Origin: Talpa occidentalis
Lineage: Eukaryota > Chordata > Mammalia > Eulipotyphla > Talpidae
Reading direction: 5' to 3'
NCBI RefSeq assembly: GCF_014898055.3
Contig: NW_023601104.1
Span: 71,903,106 to 71,967,105, forward strand
Length of the DNA stretch: 64,000 nt
A model generated the notes under the pieces. That model did no database searches and was not told the DNA's origin. It saw only the letters and a list, made by a program, of their open reading frames with translations. Below, one piece after another: positions 34,890-47,719 of the stretch. Within the stretch, counting starts at the first letter, position 1; each line of letters begins with the position of its first letter. The translations under genes were made by a program, and so were the position numbers.

Positions 34890-35900
34890 CGTGCTTGTTT
34901 GTGTCTTAGGGCGCCCGGGCTGCCGCGAGGCTGCGCGGGGACCCCTGCGCCCCGGCCGCGCGCGCCCCCCGAGAGCGTTAATCATTAGCCCCGCGCCCGC
35001 GCGCAGCCTTTACCCTCGGCTCCAGCTCGCAGCGCCCCGAAGTTTCTGGCGGCCCCCGCGGAGCCGCCACTCGCCGGATTCCTGCCGCGGGCCCGAGTCT
35101 CCACCCACTGGAAAAATTCCTGCCTCGCCCCTCCCTCTGCCCGGCCTCCCGCCGCTGCTCCCGCTCGGCGCGGCCCCGACTTCCTGCCCGGCGCTGGGAA
35201 GCCGGGCGCTGGCTGGGGTCCCCGGGTCCCCGGGGCCGCGCGCGCAGCTGGCCGCGTCCTCGGGCGCTGGCGGGGGGCGGGAGCAGCCGGCGGGCTCGGT
35301 CCCTTCCGAGAGCGACTTTCAAACTTGCGCCCGCGCCGCGGCGGCACCTGGGCAGCCTCGCGCGCCGTGCCTGGCCGCCCGGGCGGCGTGGCAACTGCTG
35401 GGTGAGTGCCCCTCGCTTCTGCCCGCGCCCTCCCTCGTGCAGCCCGCCAAGGGGCCGTGCCCGGAGCCGCTCCGAGGCTCGCGTCCCCCCGGGGCACCGC
35501 CCCAGCCCCGGGCCGGGCGAGCACCAGGGCGAGCGCCCCGGGTGTTGGAGGAAGGCCCGGGGCTGCGGTCGCTGCTCGCTGGGCGACCCTCCCCGCCGAG
35601 AGCTGCAGCGCGGGAGGGTTGTGCAAGGAGACCTTGTTTTGTCCTTTAGCTCCCACCCTGGGAACAAAAGGAGCGAAGGGGCCGGGTGGCTCCAAAGACG
35701 GAGTTTGAAACTCGAGGCTGCGCCCACCCGCGCCCCTGCGCGCTCGGGCACCCGCGGGCTGGTCGTTGTCTCCCGCGGTGGGCTGGGGCGGGGTGGCCTC
35801 GCCTGGGGCAGGACCCGAGCCGCTGGTGCTGCGAGCTCCAGAGGCGCCAGCAGCCGTTCCGGGTAGCTGCCACACGGTGCTGGCTCTTGGAAGTCTCCGC
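34890..35900 (+). promoter_or_regulatory. PLEKHG3: CpG island, likely main PLEKHG3 promoter
   Basis: About 1 kb of very GC-rich DNA with CpG at close to the expected frequency, in contrast to the CpG-poor flanks. It includes a CACGTG E-box at 34888-34893 and a GC box (ggggcgggg) near 35792. It is the only large CpG island upstream of the coding exons, and the distance to exon 2 (about 25 kb) fits the long first intron of PLEKHG3. Open frames of 250-350 codons on both strands here are a by-product of few stop codons in GC-rich DNA. Use by a divergent transcript cannot be excluded. Confidence 0.75.
35280..35401 (+). other. PLEKHG3: Candidate non-coding exon 1 of PLEKHG3 (5' end not determined)
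   Basis: A good splice donor (CTGG/GTGAGTG) at 35401/35402 lies inside the CpG island and is the best donor I see there. Splicing to the exon 2 acceptor at 60715/60716 would give a 5' leader. The start coordinate is arbitrary, because CpG-island promoters have dispersed starts and no TATA box is seen. Confidence 0.4.
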
Positions 35901-35901
35901 T

Positions 35902-36790
35902 CGAGTTCTGGAGGGAATAGTGTGGGTGCCAGGAATGGGGAGTTGGGGAACTGCCACAGTCTATCTTGACCATGTCCGCTCCTGAAATCGATTTGGTTAA
36001 TTTTCTCATCCTGAGCCAGGATAGGACACGCAAACTTAAAATTTCAGGACGCTTTTAGGTAGCTACTTTTATTTTTCGGGGTGGCTTTTGAAAACAAAAG
36101 GAAGAACTGAGTAGGAAATGCAATAGTGGGAGGCTGCGGAGGTGTGGCCTGAAAGGGGGGGCGGTGTTAGGGACGGCTGTTGGACGTTTAGCCTTGAGGA
36201 GGTCGCTAGCTGGGGTTGTTGGCAGCTGAAGAGACCCCTCAGGAAACAACCCAGACTTACATTCCCCTACCCGGATCCCTGGACTGGGCTTCCCAGAGCC
36301 TTCCCAGCCATGCCCCTGCATGTAACCAAGCACACCAGCCTTGCCCAAGAAATAATAAGCAGGGAGAGTAATGACAGCCCAAGAGGACTCTTCTGAGCAC
36401 ATAGCCTGCTTCACCTTCTGGAAGGACAATGCCTTTTCAGCCCCTCCTTTGGCAGACTGGAAGTGAATCCCAAGTGAGTTCACCCCACTGTACCCCGCAG
36501 GAAAGTTAGGGAGTAAGAATCAAAAGAAAAGGAAGCATGCCCCTGCATTTAGTTATACAGCCCTTCCTTGTGATCCTGGGTCTCCCTCATCTCCTACACG
36601 TGCTGTTCATATTCCCACCAGCTGCCGCCCTCTCCCACTTCCTTTCCGGAAGTTTGGGCAACCCCGTGGCTCCTTAGGTATCTTGCCCTGGGGATGGATC
36701 AAGGAGGCAGGATGGGTGAATCAAGTCTTAGCAGCAGAGGGAGTGGTTTAAGAGCTGCTCTGGGAGCTTTTCTACTGCCTCTTAACAGAA
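35902..36790. other. Start of PLEKHG3 intron 1; nothing specific seen
   Basis: CpG density falls off. Open frames on the minus strand here have no homology support. Confidence 0.45.
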
Positions 36791-36794
36791 GCGA

Positions 36795-37225
36795 CCTGGC
36801 AGGCAGAGTAGAAAGATCACTGGTTTGGGAGTCCAGCAGCACAGGTTTTGGCCTTGAGTTTGTCCTGGCTCATCTGTGCCTCATCAAAGATGGATGAGTC
36901 GCTTGGGCTGGAAGGCACTTGGGATTAGTCTACTCCATTTACACCTGAAGGCAGCAGGGCCTAGAGCTCTAATGTGATTTGAGCCTGGTCTCTACTTGCC
37001 AGATAGGGACCAGAACTCTGATTTCCTCACTGTCTAGTCATGTATCTGATCATGCTTTTCTCGGCATGATCTGGGCAAGTTACATATCTTTTCTGGCTCA
37101 GATTCCATATAAGTGCAGTGGGGTACTTGCCTGCCCTTCCTGACATAGGCTGTGGTAAGGATCAAATGAAGACACATAGGTAGAAAGTTCTCTATAAATT
37201 CCTGCATAAAATTAAGGGCTTACCA
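36795..37225. mobile_element. Cluster of MIR-like fragments
   Basis: aggcagagtagaaagatcac with gtccagcagcacaggttttg (sense head), an antisense piece near 36930-37020, and gggcaagttacatatctttt followed by ggctcagattccatata (sense) are MIR-like. Individual borders are unclear. Confidence 0.45.
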
Positions 37226-38045
37226 TGACTAAGAGGGATCCCAAGAGCTTTACAATTTATTGGGTCTGTCCCATGTATGCAACAAGGAGGTGGTAGATAT
37301 CAGGAGCCATTGGTAGAAGTTTACACTCCTGTAATATCTTAGCTCCAGAGTAAACATTTGCCTTACCAAATCCGCAGCTATCCCAGGGTCACTGTGTTTA
37401 CATGGGAGGAGGCCAAAGGCCACGGCCTGAGGGATGACTAGGGCTAGAGGAGAGAGGGGACTGTGTTTCAGTTGTATGGCCTGTTTTTTCACATGCATAA
37501 CCCTTTACTACCGCTCCCCCCCCCACCCCAAGTCTGTGAAGGTTCTGGCTCCAAGCCTGGGGTTGTCACAAGCCCAGCCTGGGCACTGACTGACCTTGGA
37601 GGGTTAATTGTGAAGCCATCTAGCCATTCTCTGTTGTGTTGGGGGCTGAGGGGACTCAGCATTGGGAGAGTGTTGGCCTTTGCAGCTGCACTGTGAGCTG
37701 TCTTCAGTGCCTCATCTGCCCTCCATCCCCCACTGCAGGCTGTCCCTCTGGCTCAGGCTGCTGTTCTGTCCTGCCTCTCTGGCCAGCTGCATGTCCATAG
37801 TTCTTTGTTCCAGGGCTGCAAGCCCACACTCCCCAGCAGAAGCCCTCTGGCTGAGACCCTGGTAGCTGCAAATCACTACTGCCAGCAGGAAGATTTTACT
37901 GGACTGCATGGAGAAACTGGCAGACCCTCATCTCCTCATTTGGGGCTCCCAACTTGTCCCTGGCCAGATTCTCCATCTTTTCCCATCTCCCCTTTCTTCA
38001 CTGAATGACAGATCATCCTCTCTTTCTTCCTAGACTCATGCCTCT
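37226..38045. other. Intron 1, nothing specific seen
   Basis: No repeat or exon recognised. Confidence 0.45.
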
Positions 38046-38049
38046 TTGT

Positions 38050-38340
38050 TTCATTTTAAAGCATTTATTCAGTCCACAGTTATTTGTCTGGCCCTTACAA
38101 CATATGAATGCTAAATGCAGGGGGCACAAGAATCAACTTTCATTATACAACAAACGATATACAAACATTTACAACAATATACTATACCACTATACCACTG
38201 ACAGTAAACGAGACAGATAATTGAAATAGAAGGTGCATTAATGATGAACAGAAAACTGTGACGCAGGAAAAGACAGGAATTGTCATGGAAGGGGTGAGAT
38301 GGCTGGGCTCAGGAAGCTTCCCCGAGGAAGGGATGTTTGA
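38050..38340 (+). mobile_element. L2/MIR3-like fragment
   Basis: gcatttattcagtccacagt, gctaaatgcagggggcacaa and gaagcttccccgaggaaggg resemble the L2/MIR3 pattern. Confidence 0.4.
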
Positions 38341-38459
38341 GGTCATGCCTGTAGAAGGTATTTCCCTTCATCTCTGATTTTCCTCTCTTGAAACCCAGTT
38401 CAGACAACGCCCTGTGGCTCTGAAGTAGCAGGGACTGGGATCAGATGCACCTGTGGAGG

Positions 38460-38605
38460 CTTTGCGGCTGGGTTTCTCACCTGTAAAATGGAGTTAGTCA
38501 TCCTGCCTACCATTACAATAGCGTGAGAATAAACTAGGAGATAACATGTATTAAGTCTTAGCAAAGCCTGTAGAGGTGTTCAGTAGATGGCAGACTCTTG
38601 CTACT
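38460..38605 (+). mobile_element. MIR, sense
   Basis: gtttctcacctgtaaaatgg is the MIR 3' signature. Confidence 0.65.
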
Positions 38606-38609
38606 CTTC

Positions 38610-41349
38610 TAACCAGATTCTGCAGGGGTAGCCCAAAAAATTTAATGCCATTGCAAAGGACTCTAATGAAAAGTTTTCCATTTCAAGTGTTAGTAGGAGT
38701 GGGGAATTAGAGTGAGGTGAAAATAGAAACCCTAGTAGTGCAGACTTTCTGCTTGGTGAGAGTTTTCTCCCTTACCCTAGAGGATGGGGGACTACAGGTG
38801 TGTGCAGTTTCCCCCAGTGATGGGGGAGCAGGGGGTCAAGCCTTGAGCTTCGCTTGCCCTGGAACAACTCCTGCTCTCAACCAGCCCTGGTGAATCACAG
38901 TGTGTCTCTGGCCTCTCCATTCTGCCTTTTAGTGGGAAGGCTATCTGCCCCTCCCCCCAATGTCAAGTAGATAAGCTGTGTTCAGAGGGGAACAGAAAGG
39001 GGTGAGAACATAAGAGAGGAGGCAGGGGCTGCTGGGCAGATGTAGGTGGAGCAGCTCTGGGAGAACCTGTGGAGGAGACAAGAACATTCTGATGGAGACT
39101 CTGAGGCAGCCCCAGAAAAAAATCCAAAAGGACTCCACAAGGACCAGAGGTTTGGAGTAACCGAATCTGTACAGACACCATTAGAGTTAAAAGTCTGGCC
39201 GCACCCAGCTGCTCAGCTCTGCCCTGCTTCCACCCAGCTAATCTGAGGAGTCTCTTCCCCTCTGCTAGAACTGCAGCCCTCAAAGGGAGGGGCCTGATCT
39301 TAAAGCCTGCTGTCAAAGCTGTGGTGAGCTGTTTCCTGGGGGCCCTGCCCAGACACCGGAAGCAGGGCTGGGCTGTGGAGGAGGAAGGGAGGCCCAGGGG
39401 AAGTGGTCATCTGCCTGACCACTCCCATGAGGGCCCCCGCTGCACAGCAGAATATCCAGGCAAGCCCTGTGGTGAACTTTACAGACCTGCTAGTTGGTGC
39501 CTGGAGATTGGTTAAAGCTACATATAATCTGGCCTCAGAGGAAGTTGCAGAGGGCCCTGGGCAGCCTAGGGCATTTGGGTGATGTTGGGTGACCTCAAGT
39601 CAGAGGAGAAAGATAATTGGGCAGAGCTGACCAACCTGTGATCAGAAGGAGACGTATCTAGAGACGCTGGTAGTCCCTCTGGGTGTTAGCTGTCTGGCCT
39701 TGTTAAATGGGTCTCTTCTGCTTGTTTTGATTAGAAGCTCTATGAAGGCAGTGCTTCATAACTGCTTGACTCAGCTTTGTTCCCACAAAGCATGGAGAAG
39801 AGTACTAAAGGGTGTGGTGAGCTTGTGCTGGGGTCCCATCCTGAGAGTAATCTAGGCTTGGTGGTCTTATCTCCAGCTTTTGTCACATGGGGTTTGGGGA
39901 AGGAGCTCATTGTGGGGATCAAACCCTGCCCTGGCTGGGCTGTTGACATCTGGGAATATCAGCAAAGGAAGAGTGGACCTTTGTGCAGGTCCCTTGCTGG
40001 CCTTTGAAGAGGGAATCCTGATTTAAGTTCAAGGAGTGAGTTTGCAAGTATTCTTAAACTATGTTCCATGCTGAGGAGACTCTGGGCTGAACACAGGACC
40101 TGAACAAGGTTCCAGTGGGTGCAGTGGTTCATGTGCAAGCTATCTTTGGGTAAACACAGTTTGAGGATCCTAGACTGTTGCTCTGATTGTGGTTGAAGGC
40201 TGGTGGAGAGTGGAAGGAAGGGATACAAGAGGAGTGGAGTCTATTTTACTGTGCTAACTGGGTCACAAGAGGAGAGAGAGGGTCTACGGGTACTGAAAGC
40301 TCCTTAACAACTCATATACCCTTTACCCTCTCAGGCTGCAAAACTATGTGTGTTTATACATGAGAGGTTCTTGAGCGGTAGATAGAAAGGGGACCAGTGT
40401 CTGTGCAGCTTCTACCCTGTACAATGCTACTTTATCAGTGCCGGCTATAAGGTAGGATTCCAGTAAATATTTGTTGATTATGTAAAACCCAACCGTGTTG
40501 TGAAACCTTAGGAATTAAATACATTTGAACTCTTCATAAATGTTTATTCCTTTCTGAAAGTGTCCAGGGCATAAAATTCTAGAGTTTAACCTGTGGTCAG
40601 CTGACCTAGCAGAGGCACCTGGTCCCAGCATCATCAGGAGCAAATCTTCCAAGCCTGCTGCACAGTTTGCTTCCATGCAAGTTGGACCCAAAGTGGACAA
40701 TAGGGTGATCGAAAGTCTTGTATAGAGCCCATCCCAGCCCATCTTTCCTATCCCATTAAGAACTTGCCACCCAGCAGCCTGGCTTATTTGTGTATAGCCA
40801 ACAAGTCTTCAAATCAGCCATGACTGAAATTCCTACATTTTCTTCATGCCAACTGCTTCATACCCTGTTTAAATTTTAAACACAGCTATGTCATTTTATT
40901 TCCAAGCCCACAACTGATAAGAAACAGTGAAGAGGGTAAAGAGACTAGCATAGCGAGGAAGAATGTATTGCTGAGAGCTGACAGACAGACGGAGTTTAAA
41001 GCACTGTGAAAAGTCAGTACTAGTGTGAGAGCTGGGGTCATTTGTTCAGGGGGGATGACTTAGCACACCTGGGCCCTTGGGGGATCATCATTTTCATAAT
41101 TGGTGCTTTACTGGTAATTGTGACCCTGAGTCATCATCAAAAGGTTAAATTATGTTCCCTTGAGACTGTTTAGGAAGCCAGGGAAGGAAGTGTGTAACAT
41201 ATTTTTAAGGTTCCCAATCAGATTGGCTAAAATTGTAAAACATGTTGATACTCAGGTAATAATATCACTGATCCTCTCAAAAAGGCAAAATAAGTGGTGT
41301 TACCCACAACCACAGATGAAGCTGAGTCTCCAAAGATTTGTCAGGGATG
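38610..41349. other. Intron 1, nothing specific seen
   Basis: Mostly unique-looking DNA with short open frames only. A MIR-like scrap near 40430-40480 is too short to call. Confidence 0.45.
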
Positions 41350-41364
41350 AGTTGTTGACCTTTT

Positions 41365-41590
41365 TTTTTTTTCTTTTTTCTTTTTTTTTATTTATGCAAG
41401 CACTGGGCACAGTCAGAAGCGTGGGAGGGTGAGAGAACTCACCAGAGCCAGAGCGGGGAACAGAATAGGCAGACTGACTAAATACACTGCTGAGGGGGCG
41501 CGGCAGGAGAGGTCTGTCGCGCAATGTGGGACCCTTGCCAGAGGCTGGGGATTGAACCAGAGCTCAACCGCTGCGCCACCAGGGGAGCCC
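41365..41590 (-). mobile_element. tRNA-derived SINE, A/B intermediate, antisense
   Basis: Duplication agttgttgacctttt at 41350 and 41592. Internal deletions remove part of the B-box region. It mixes a type B cap (cacagtcagaagcgtggg) with the type A motif gcagactgac. Confidence 0.92.
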
Positions 41591-42406
41591 CAGTTGTTGA
41601 CCTTTTGAATGACTCTGAGTTTATGCTCTTCACTCTACCCAAGAATGTTCCTGAAGCAAATTGTATTCTCTTGAAAATAAGACTTTTTGTACATCTCTCA
41701 GCAGGAGTGCAGCTAGTTAAGGTATTACTGTATTATAGTAGAGCCAGGATGGGTCCAAACTTAATTCAGCTCCACCCAAGGAGGTTGCCAGTTATCCCAA
41801 AGGGCACTTGTCTTGGTGGAAACAAGAATGTTTTCCATACATTTCCATTGCAAACTCCTGACCTGGGTGCCACCCAGCACTTTCTGAGGCCAGAAAATGG
41901 CAGGGAGGAGATGGATTTCCAGGCCTCTTTCCATCAGGAGCTTTGTTCTTTTGTTTTGGCTCTGGATGCTGCTGAAAATGCTGTGCTGTGCAGTCTTGGT
42001 CCTGGTTGTTCCAGTTGATTTCCAGGGTGACTGGGCCACCTCTACCTAGGAATCCTTTCCTCCATGTTCCCACCATCCAGATCTGGCAAATGGTAACTTT
42101 ATCATATTTACTTATCTCATGTCATACAGAGCTGGAATGTTTCAGATGCAATGGAAGCCTCCTTGTTTTTCTCTCTGACACCTGCTCCACTTTTCCTCCC
42201 AAGAAGTGCGAATACTCTGAATGTGGTGTTTATCATTTCTGTGCATAATTTTAGGCATTTTACTGTACTCTATAAGTAACTTGTAGTATCAACATATATA
42301 GTACTGAGTTGAATGTTCTTGAAGTTGCATATTTTAATCCAACATTGCTGTCTATTTTTGTCCATGTTAATAGACTTTAATGTTTTAAATTAAACATGGT
42401 ATTTTT

Positions 42407-42661
42407 TTTTAAAAAAATATTTATTTATACAAGCACTGGGTACAGTCAGAAGTGCGGGAGGGTGAGAGAATTCACCAGAGCCAGAGCGGAGAGCAGAACA
42501 GGCAGACTGAGGATACACTGCTGAGGGGAGCAGCGGGCGGCAGGAGAGGTCTGTGCGCCACGTGAGACCCTCGCCTGGTGGCTGGGGATTGAACCGGTGC
42601 TGCAGAGGCTGCGGGGCAGCTTCGCAACCCAGCTCTCAACCACTGCGCCACTGAGGAGGCC
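42407..42661 (-). mobile_element. tRNA-derived SINE, A/B intermediate, antisense
   Basis: Duplication taaacatggtat upstream (42391) and ataaacatggtat downstream (42663). The body mixes type B gtacagtcagaagtgcgg and type A gaacaggcagactga. Confidence 0.92.
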
Positions 42662-43289
42662 CATAAACATGGTATCTTTTGTACTAAGGGAATCTATAGT
42701 GTTCCCTTATTAATGAATATGTAGGTTGTTTCCACTTTCTCACCACTATAAATAGTACAGTTTTGAACATCCATGTCCCAATCTTCTCCACTATGTATGT
42801 CAGCACTGGGATTACTAGGTTATAAATTGTGCTTTCCCAGATACTACCAAATAATGCCACCAAGTGATTTGTAACCAATTTATAGTCCTACCAGATATAG
42901 GAAAGCCCCTATTTCACTAACATTTAGATTGTGTTTTTTTTTTTTTAATTTGGAAGATATGAAATAGTATTTTTGAATTATTTTAAACAATCTTAAAATT
43001 TGCACTTCGATTACAGATAGTGACAAGTAGTTTTTGTGTTTATTGGCCAATCATATTTATGATGTTGTAGGTCTTTGTCATTCACCTTATGAAAAGCACA
43101 TTAGCCAAATACATCCCCATGATTCAAACTCCAAAAAGGAACAGGGATACAGTGAAAAGAGCTGTCCCCTGCTACCCCATGCTGCAATATATTAGAGGTT
43201 CTTGTATACATTTCAGAGTTTTAAATGCCATTGTCTTTTTCTTGTTGATTTGTAGGAATTAGGAGAAGTATTGATACATGGGTTTTTTT

Positions 43290-43558
43290 GGTTTGTTTTT
43301 TGTTTTTGCATAGAAGAACTGGAGTGTGGGCCAGAGATGTGGGGGGTGAGAGGGCTCACCAGAGACAGAGTGGGGAACAGAACAGGCGGATTTTTATTGA
43401 AATACACTGCTGAGGGGAGCAGCGGGTGAGACAGGAGAGATCTGCTGTGCCATATGGGGGTTAACTTCCTGGCTGGCGATGGAACAGAGGCTGAGGTGAT
43501 GATGAGGCTGAGATGGTGATAGTGCTGATGCTTAACCCATAGGCCACCAGAGAGGCCC
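43290..43558 (-). mobile_element. tRNA-derived SINE, type A, antisense, diverged head
   Basis: Type A body (gggaacagaacaggcgg). The head contains a duplicated gatgatgaggctgagatgg-like stretch in place of the usual B-box region, so it is probably transcriptionally dead. Confidence 0.85.
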
Positions 43559-43802
43559 AAATAACTAATCTTTTGAAGGTTATAGAGATTGCATATATCT
43601 TTAAATTGTCTTGATGAATAATGCCATTTTCCATAGGGAAGTTAAAATTTTGATGTCAGATTTACCACAGTTGTTTGCACTTGGAGTCTTGATCAAGAAA
43701 TCCTTTCTTGCTCTGATTTTCTAAATTTAGTTTAATATATTTTCTTTTGATATTTTGCTCCCCATACTTATATTTTAAATTTACCTGGAATTTTTTCCCC
43801 AT

Positions 43803-44008
43803 GACACTGGCTGTCAACCCTGGCCACACATTAAAGTGTGTAGGAGCTTTAATCTCATGAGGAGCTTTTTAAAAAGTACTGTTGTCTGAGCCTCACCTCA
43901 GAGCAGATCAATAAAATAAAAATATCTTGGGGTGGAGTCCATGCATAGTTATGAAATGCCTCAGGTGACTTTCATGTTCAGCCAAGGTTGAGAACCACTC
44001 AACCTTGT
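43803..44008. mobile_element. MER5-like hAT-Charlie element
   Basis: Inverted ends (ggctgtcaaccctggcca at left, ccaaggttgagaaccact at right) and interior aggagctttttaaaaagtac match the MER5 non-autonomous DNA transposon. Confidence 0.75.
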
Positions 44009-45930
44009 AAGATGGAACTAAGTTTTTTTTTTTTTTTTTTTTTCAGAGGAATAGCCAAATTTTCTAGTATTAGTTATTGAAGTCTTATACTTTTCCTGCT
44101 GATTTACTACATTTAAGACTTGAATGATTGATTTATAATGTTATTGAGCTATATTCCATATTTCTTAAAATTCACTCATGTAGAGGGTATCGGTCAATGG
44201 TTTTTAGTATATTTATTGGGCAGTGCAACCATTATCACTATCTAATCTCAACTTTTTATCACCCCCATAGAAACCCTGTACTCAGTATTAATCATTTCCC
44301 ATTTTCCCCATCCCCAGGCAACCACTAATCTACTTTCTATTGCTACGACTTTGCCTATTCTGGGTATTTCACATAAATAAATTCATGAATATGTAGTCTG
44401 TGGTGACTAGCTTCTTTCACTTAGCATAGTATTTTCAAGTTGCATCGTGTTATCAGTTCTTCATTCTTTTTTTTGTTGCCAAATATTTTATTTTATGGTT
44501 ATACTACATTTTGCAGTCTATGGGCATTTGAGTAAGCTCTTTCTACTTTTTAGCTATTATGAATAATGTTGCTGTGAATTGTTATTATGTACAACTTTTT
44601 GTGTGGACATATATTTTCAGTTCTCATAGGTATATACCAAGGAGTAGAATTGCTAAGCCATATGGCAATTGTTTTCCAAATAGGCCTCACTATTTTACAT
44701 TCTTAGCAGTAATGTGCAGGTTTCTAATTTCTCTACATCCTCACCAGCACTTGTTACTGAATATTGTTTGGGTCTTAGCTACCCTAGTGGGTATGAAGTG
44801 GTATCAATTATAGTTTTGATTTGCATTTTGCTAATATTAATGATGTTAAGCATCTTTTCACGTATTTATTGGCCATTGTGTATCTTTGGAAAATGTCTAT
44901 TCAAATCTTTGCCCATTTTTAAAATGGCTGTTTTTAAATTGTTGAGTTGTATGGATTCTTAATACATTCTAGATGAAAGTTCATTGTCAGATACATGACT
45001 TAAAAATATTTTTCCTATCCTATGACTTTTTTTTTGTTTTTTATTTTTTTGATAGTGGCCTTTGAAATACAGAAGTTTTAATCTTATGGAGTTCAATTTT
45101 TTTTTCTGACTTTGTTGCTTGTGTTTCTGGTGGTGTATCTAAGAAACAATTGCTCATTCAAGTTCACAAAGATTTAGTCCTATGTTTTCTTATAAGTGTT
45201 TTATAATTATGGCTCTTATAGTGTTTATAATTTATTTTTCACTTAATTTTTGCATATACTGTGAATTAGATGTCCTAATTAATTTTTTTGTATATGAATA
45301 TCCAATTGTCCTACCACCATTTGTTGAAAAGACTATTCTTTCCCTATTGTCTTGGTATCCTTGCTAAAAATCAATTGACTATAAATGCATTTTTTTATTT
45401 CTGTACTCTCAATTCTGTTCCATTAATCTTTGTCTATCTTTATGTCTGTGCAGTACTATATTAATGACTATTTTTTTGAAGTCAAGAGCTGCGAGTCTTC
45501 CAAATTGGTTGTTTTTCAAGATTCTCTTAGTTATTCTGGTTCCTTGCTTTTTCATATGAATTTTAGGATTAGCTTGTTAATTTCTGTAAAAATATCACCT
45601 GGGAATTTGGAAAAGATTGAGTTGAATCTGTAGATTAATTTGGCAAGTATTGACATGTATCACTGTGTTAAATGTTCTGATTTATGAACATGAATATTTT
45701 ACATTTTTGCATGTCTTCTTTAATTTCTTCAGCAGCATTTTGTGGTTTCCAGCATCCAAGTTTTACACTTCTTTTGCTAAATATACCCTGAATTATTTTA
45801 TGCATTTTTCTGCTTTTATAAATAGAATTGTTTTGTTTCTCAATTTTATTTTCACTGCTATTGTATAGGAATATCATTGACTTTGTGTACTGGCCTTGTA
45901 TTAGGCCAGTTTTGCTTGATAATTATAATT

Positions 45931-45979
45931 AATTCCTTAAGATTGATAATTCCTTAAGATTAATTAATTCCTTAAGATT
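45931..45979. repeat. Three tandem copies of a 14-mer
   Basis: aattccttaagatt at 45931, 45948 and 45966, period 17-18, inside the LINE-1. Confidence 0.85.
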
Positions 45980-46059
45980 TTCTATATATATATATATCAT
46001 CTGTGAATTGAGTTTTACTTCCTTTTCAATCTGGATGTCTTTTATTTCTTTTCTTGCCT

Positions 46060-46304
46060 ACTTGCAAGAACTGGGTATAAGCCAGAGATGCGGGGATAAG
46101 AGGATTCACCAGAGACAGAGTAGGGAACAAAACAGGCAGACTGACTGAAATACACTGCTGAGAGGAGTAGCGGGCCAGACAGTATCGGTCTGCTGTGCCA
46201 AGTGGGTCACTTCCCTGGCTGGCTGGGGATCGAACTCATGCTGCAGAGACTGTGGATAGCTTCACAGTGCTGTGCTTAACCCCTTCCGCCAACAGGGAGG
46301 TCCC
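46060..46304 (-). mobile_element. tRNA-derived SINE, type A, antisense, tail missing
   Basis: The head and body are present, but the T-rich tail normally on the left is absent. The LINE-1 resumes after it with acagtgttgaatagaagtgg. Confidence 0.88.
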
Positions 46305-47719
46305 AAAACAGTGTTGAATAGAAGTGGCTTTAACTGGCATCCTTGTCCTCTTTATTAAATATGAAGTACTTATGTGGTTTTTAAAACATTCTTTATAAGG
46401 TTAGAGGTTAGGGATGTTCTCTTCTATTCCTAGTTTATTAGTTTTTATCATGGAAGTGTGTTAGACTTTGTCAAATGTTTTTTTTTTTTTTTTTTCCTTC
46501 CAATATCTGTTGAGGTGATTAGTTGGTTTTAAATTTTATTCTATTAGCATCTTTAATAGTATTTGCTGATTTTGGGGTGTTAACCCAATCTTGTATTTCT
46601 GGTATAAATCCACATGGTCATCCACATGGTCATAGTGTATACTCTTTTATATGTTGTGGATTTAATTTGTTAGTATTTTTCTGACTATATTAGGAATATT
46701 GGTCTATATTTTCTTTCATTGTGGTGCCTTCTCTGATCTTGATACCATGGTAATGTGGCCTTACAGAATTTGTTGGGAAATATTCCCTCTTCTGTATTTT
46801 TTGGAAGAGTTTGTGAAGAACTGGTACTAATTTTTCTTTAACTGTTAGGTATAATTCACCAGTGAAAGCATCTAGTCCTGCATCTTTCTTTATTGGGAGC
46901 TTTAAAATTACCAATATTATGTCAGTCTCTTCACTTGCTGACAGGTTTGCATTAGAATTCTGTTTCTTCCCACGTCAATCATTGATTTGTATAATTTAAG
47001 AAGTTGTCCGTTTCACATAAGTTACCTCATTCATTGGAATATTGTTGTTCTTGCTATTTCTTATAGTTCTTTGAGAAAAATTCTTTTTTTGTCTTCGGTG
47101 TTTTGTGTGTATGCTATGAGTATCTAATTGTGAGTCTCTTTGAAATTTAACTTGGTGTGTGCCATCAATCTGAGGACTAATGTTTGTCTTTAGTTCTGGA
47201 AATTTATATATATAACCTTTGAAAATTGCCTCTCCTTCATTTTTAATTTTTCCTACTCTGTGCACCTGTTTCTTAATGTTCATATTTTCTATCTTTTTGT
47301 ATTGAATTCAGTATGACTTCCTTAGTTTGTTTTTCATTTCACTCATTCTCTCTTTAATTGTGTTCAGTTTTTTGTTTAACCTAACTATTGTGTTTAAATT
47401 TAAATAGCACACATTTTATTTCATTTAGCACTTTTTCAATGTCAGATTTTTCTTTTATTTCTAGCTCTTTGAATGCAAATTTGTTTTATCTTTTGATTCC
47501 CTTGTGATGAATTCTTTCCTTGCATAGTTTGCAATTTTTAAACTGGATTCCTTTTTAGTCATTGCAAAGAGTGGAATGCCTAAAAGCAAGCTATTTTGGA
47601 AGTCTGCACTTAATGGTAATTATGAGGCCTGGGGCATATCAAATGTGTGTGGGGGTGTCTGAGATAAGGTAAAGGAAAAGATTGTTGGAAGTCTCTTCCC
47701 ACAGAGTACTGGGTGTCTG

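Larger units (their letters stand above)
42290..43795 (-). mobile_element. Old LINE-1 3' region, antisense, split by two SINEs
   Basis: atgtaggttgtttccacttt, ccactataaatagtacagtt and gtgtttattggccaatcata fit the L1M 3' region read in reverse. Confidence 0.6.
44110..47560 (-). mobile_element. Old LINE-1, antisense, with reverse-transcriptase remnants
   Basis: On the reverse strand 46914-46690 reads PIKKDAGLDAFTGELYLTVK and continues KEKLVPVLHKLFQKI, a decayed LINE-1 ORF2 fingers/palm region. Toward lower coordinates, further ORF2-derived text and the long L1M 3' UTR follow (for example gatttgcattttgctaatat). Stops and shifts break the frame. A SINE at 46060 interrupts it. This block explains the AT-rich stretch in intron 1. 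Confidence 0.85.

Noticed and set aside
34978..36033. Long open frames on both strands (up to 351 codons) over the CpG island
   Set aside because: GC-rich DNA lacks stop codons. The translations are Arg/Pro/Ala/Gly-rich without domains, and both strands are open at once.
46690..46914. Reverse-strand frame resembling a polymerase
   Set aside because: It is a decayed LINE-1 ORF2 piece with broken frames on both sides, not a host gene.
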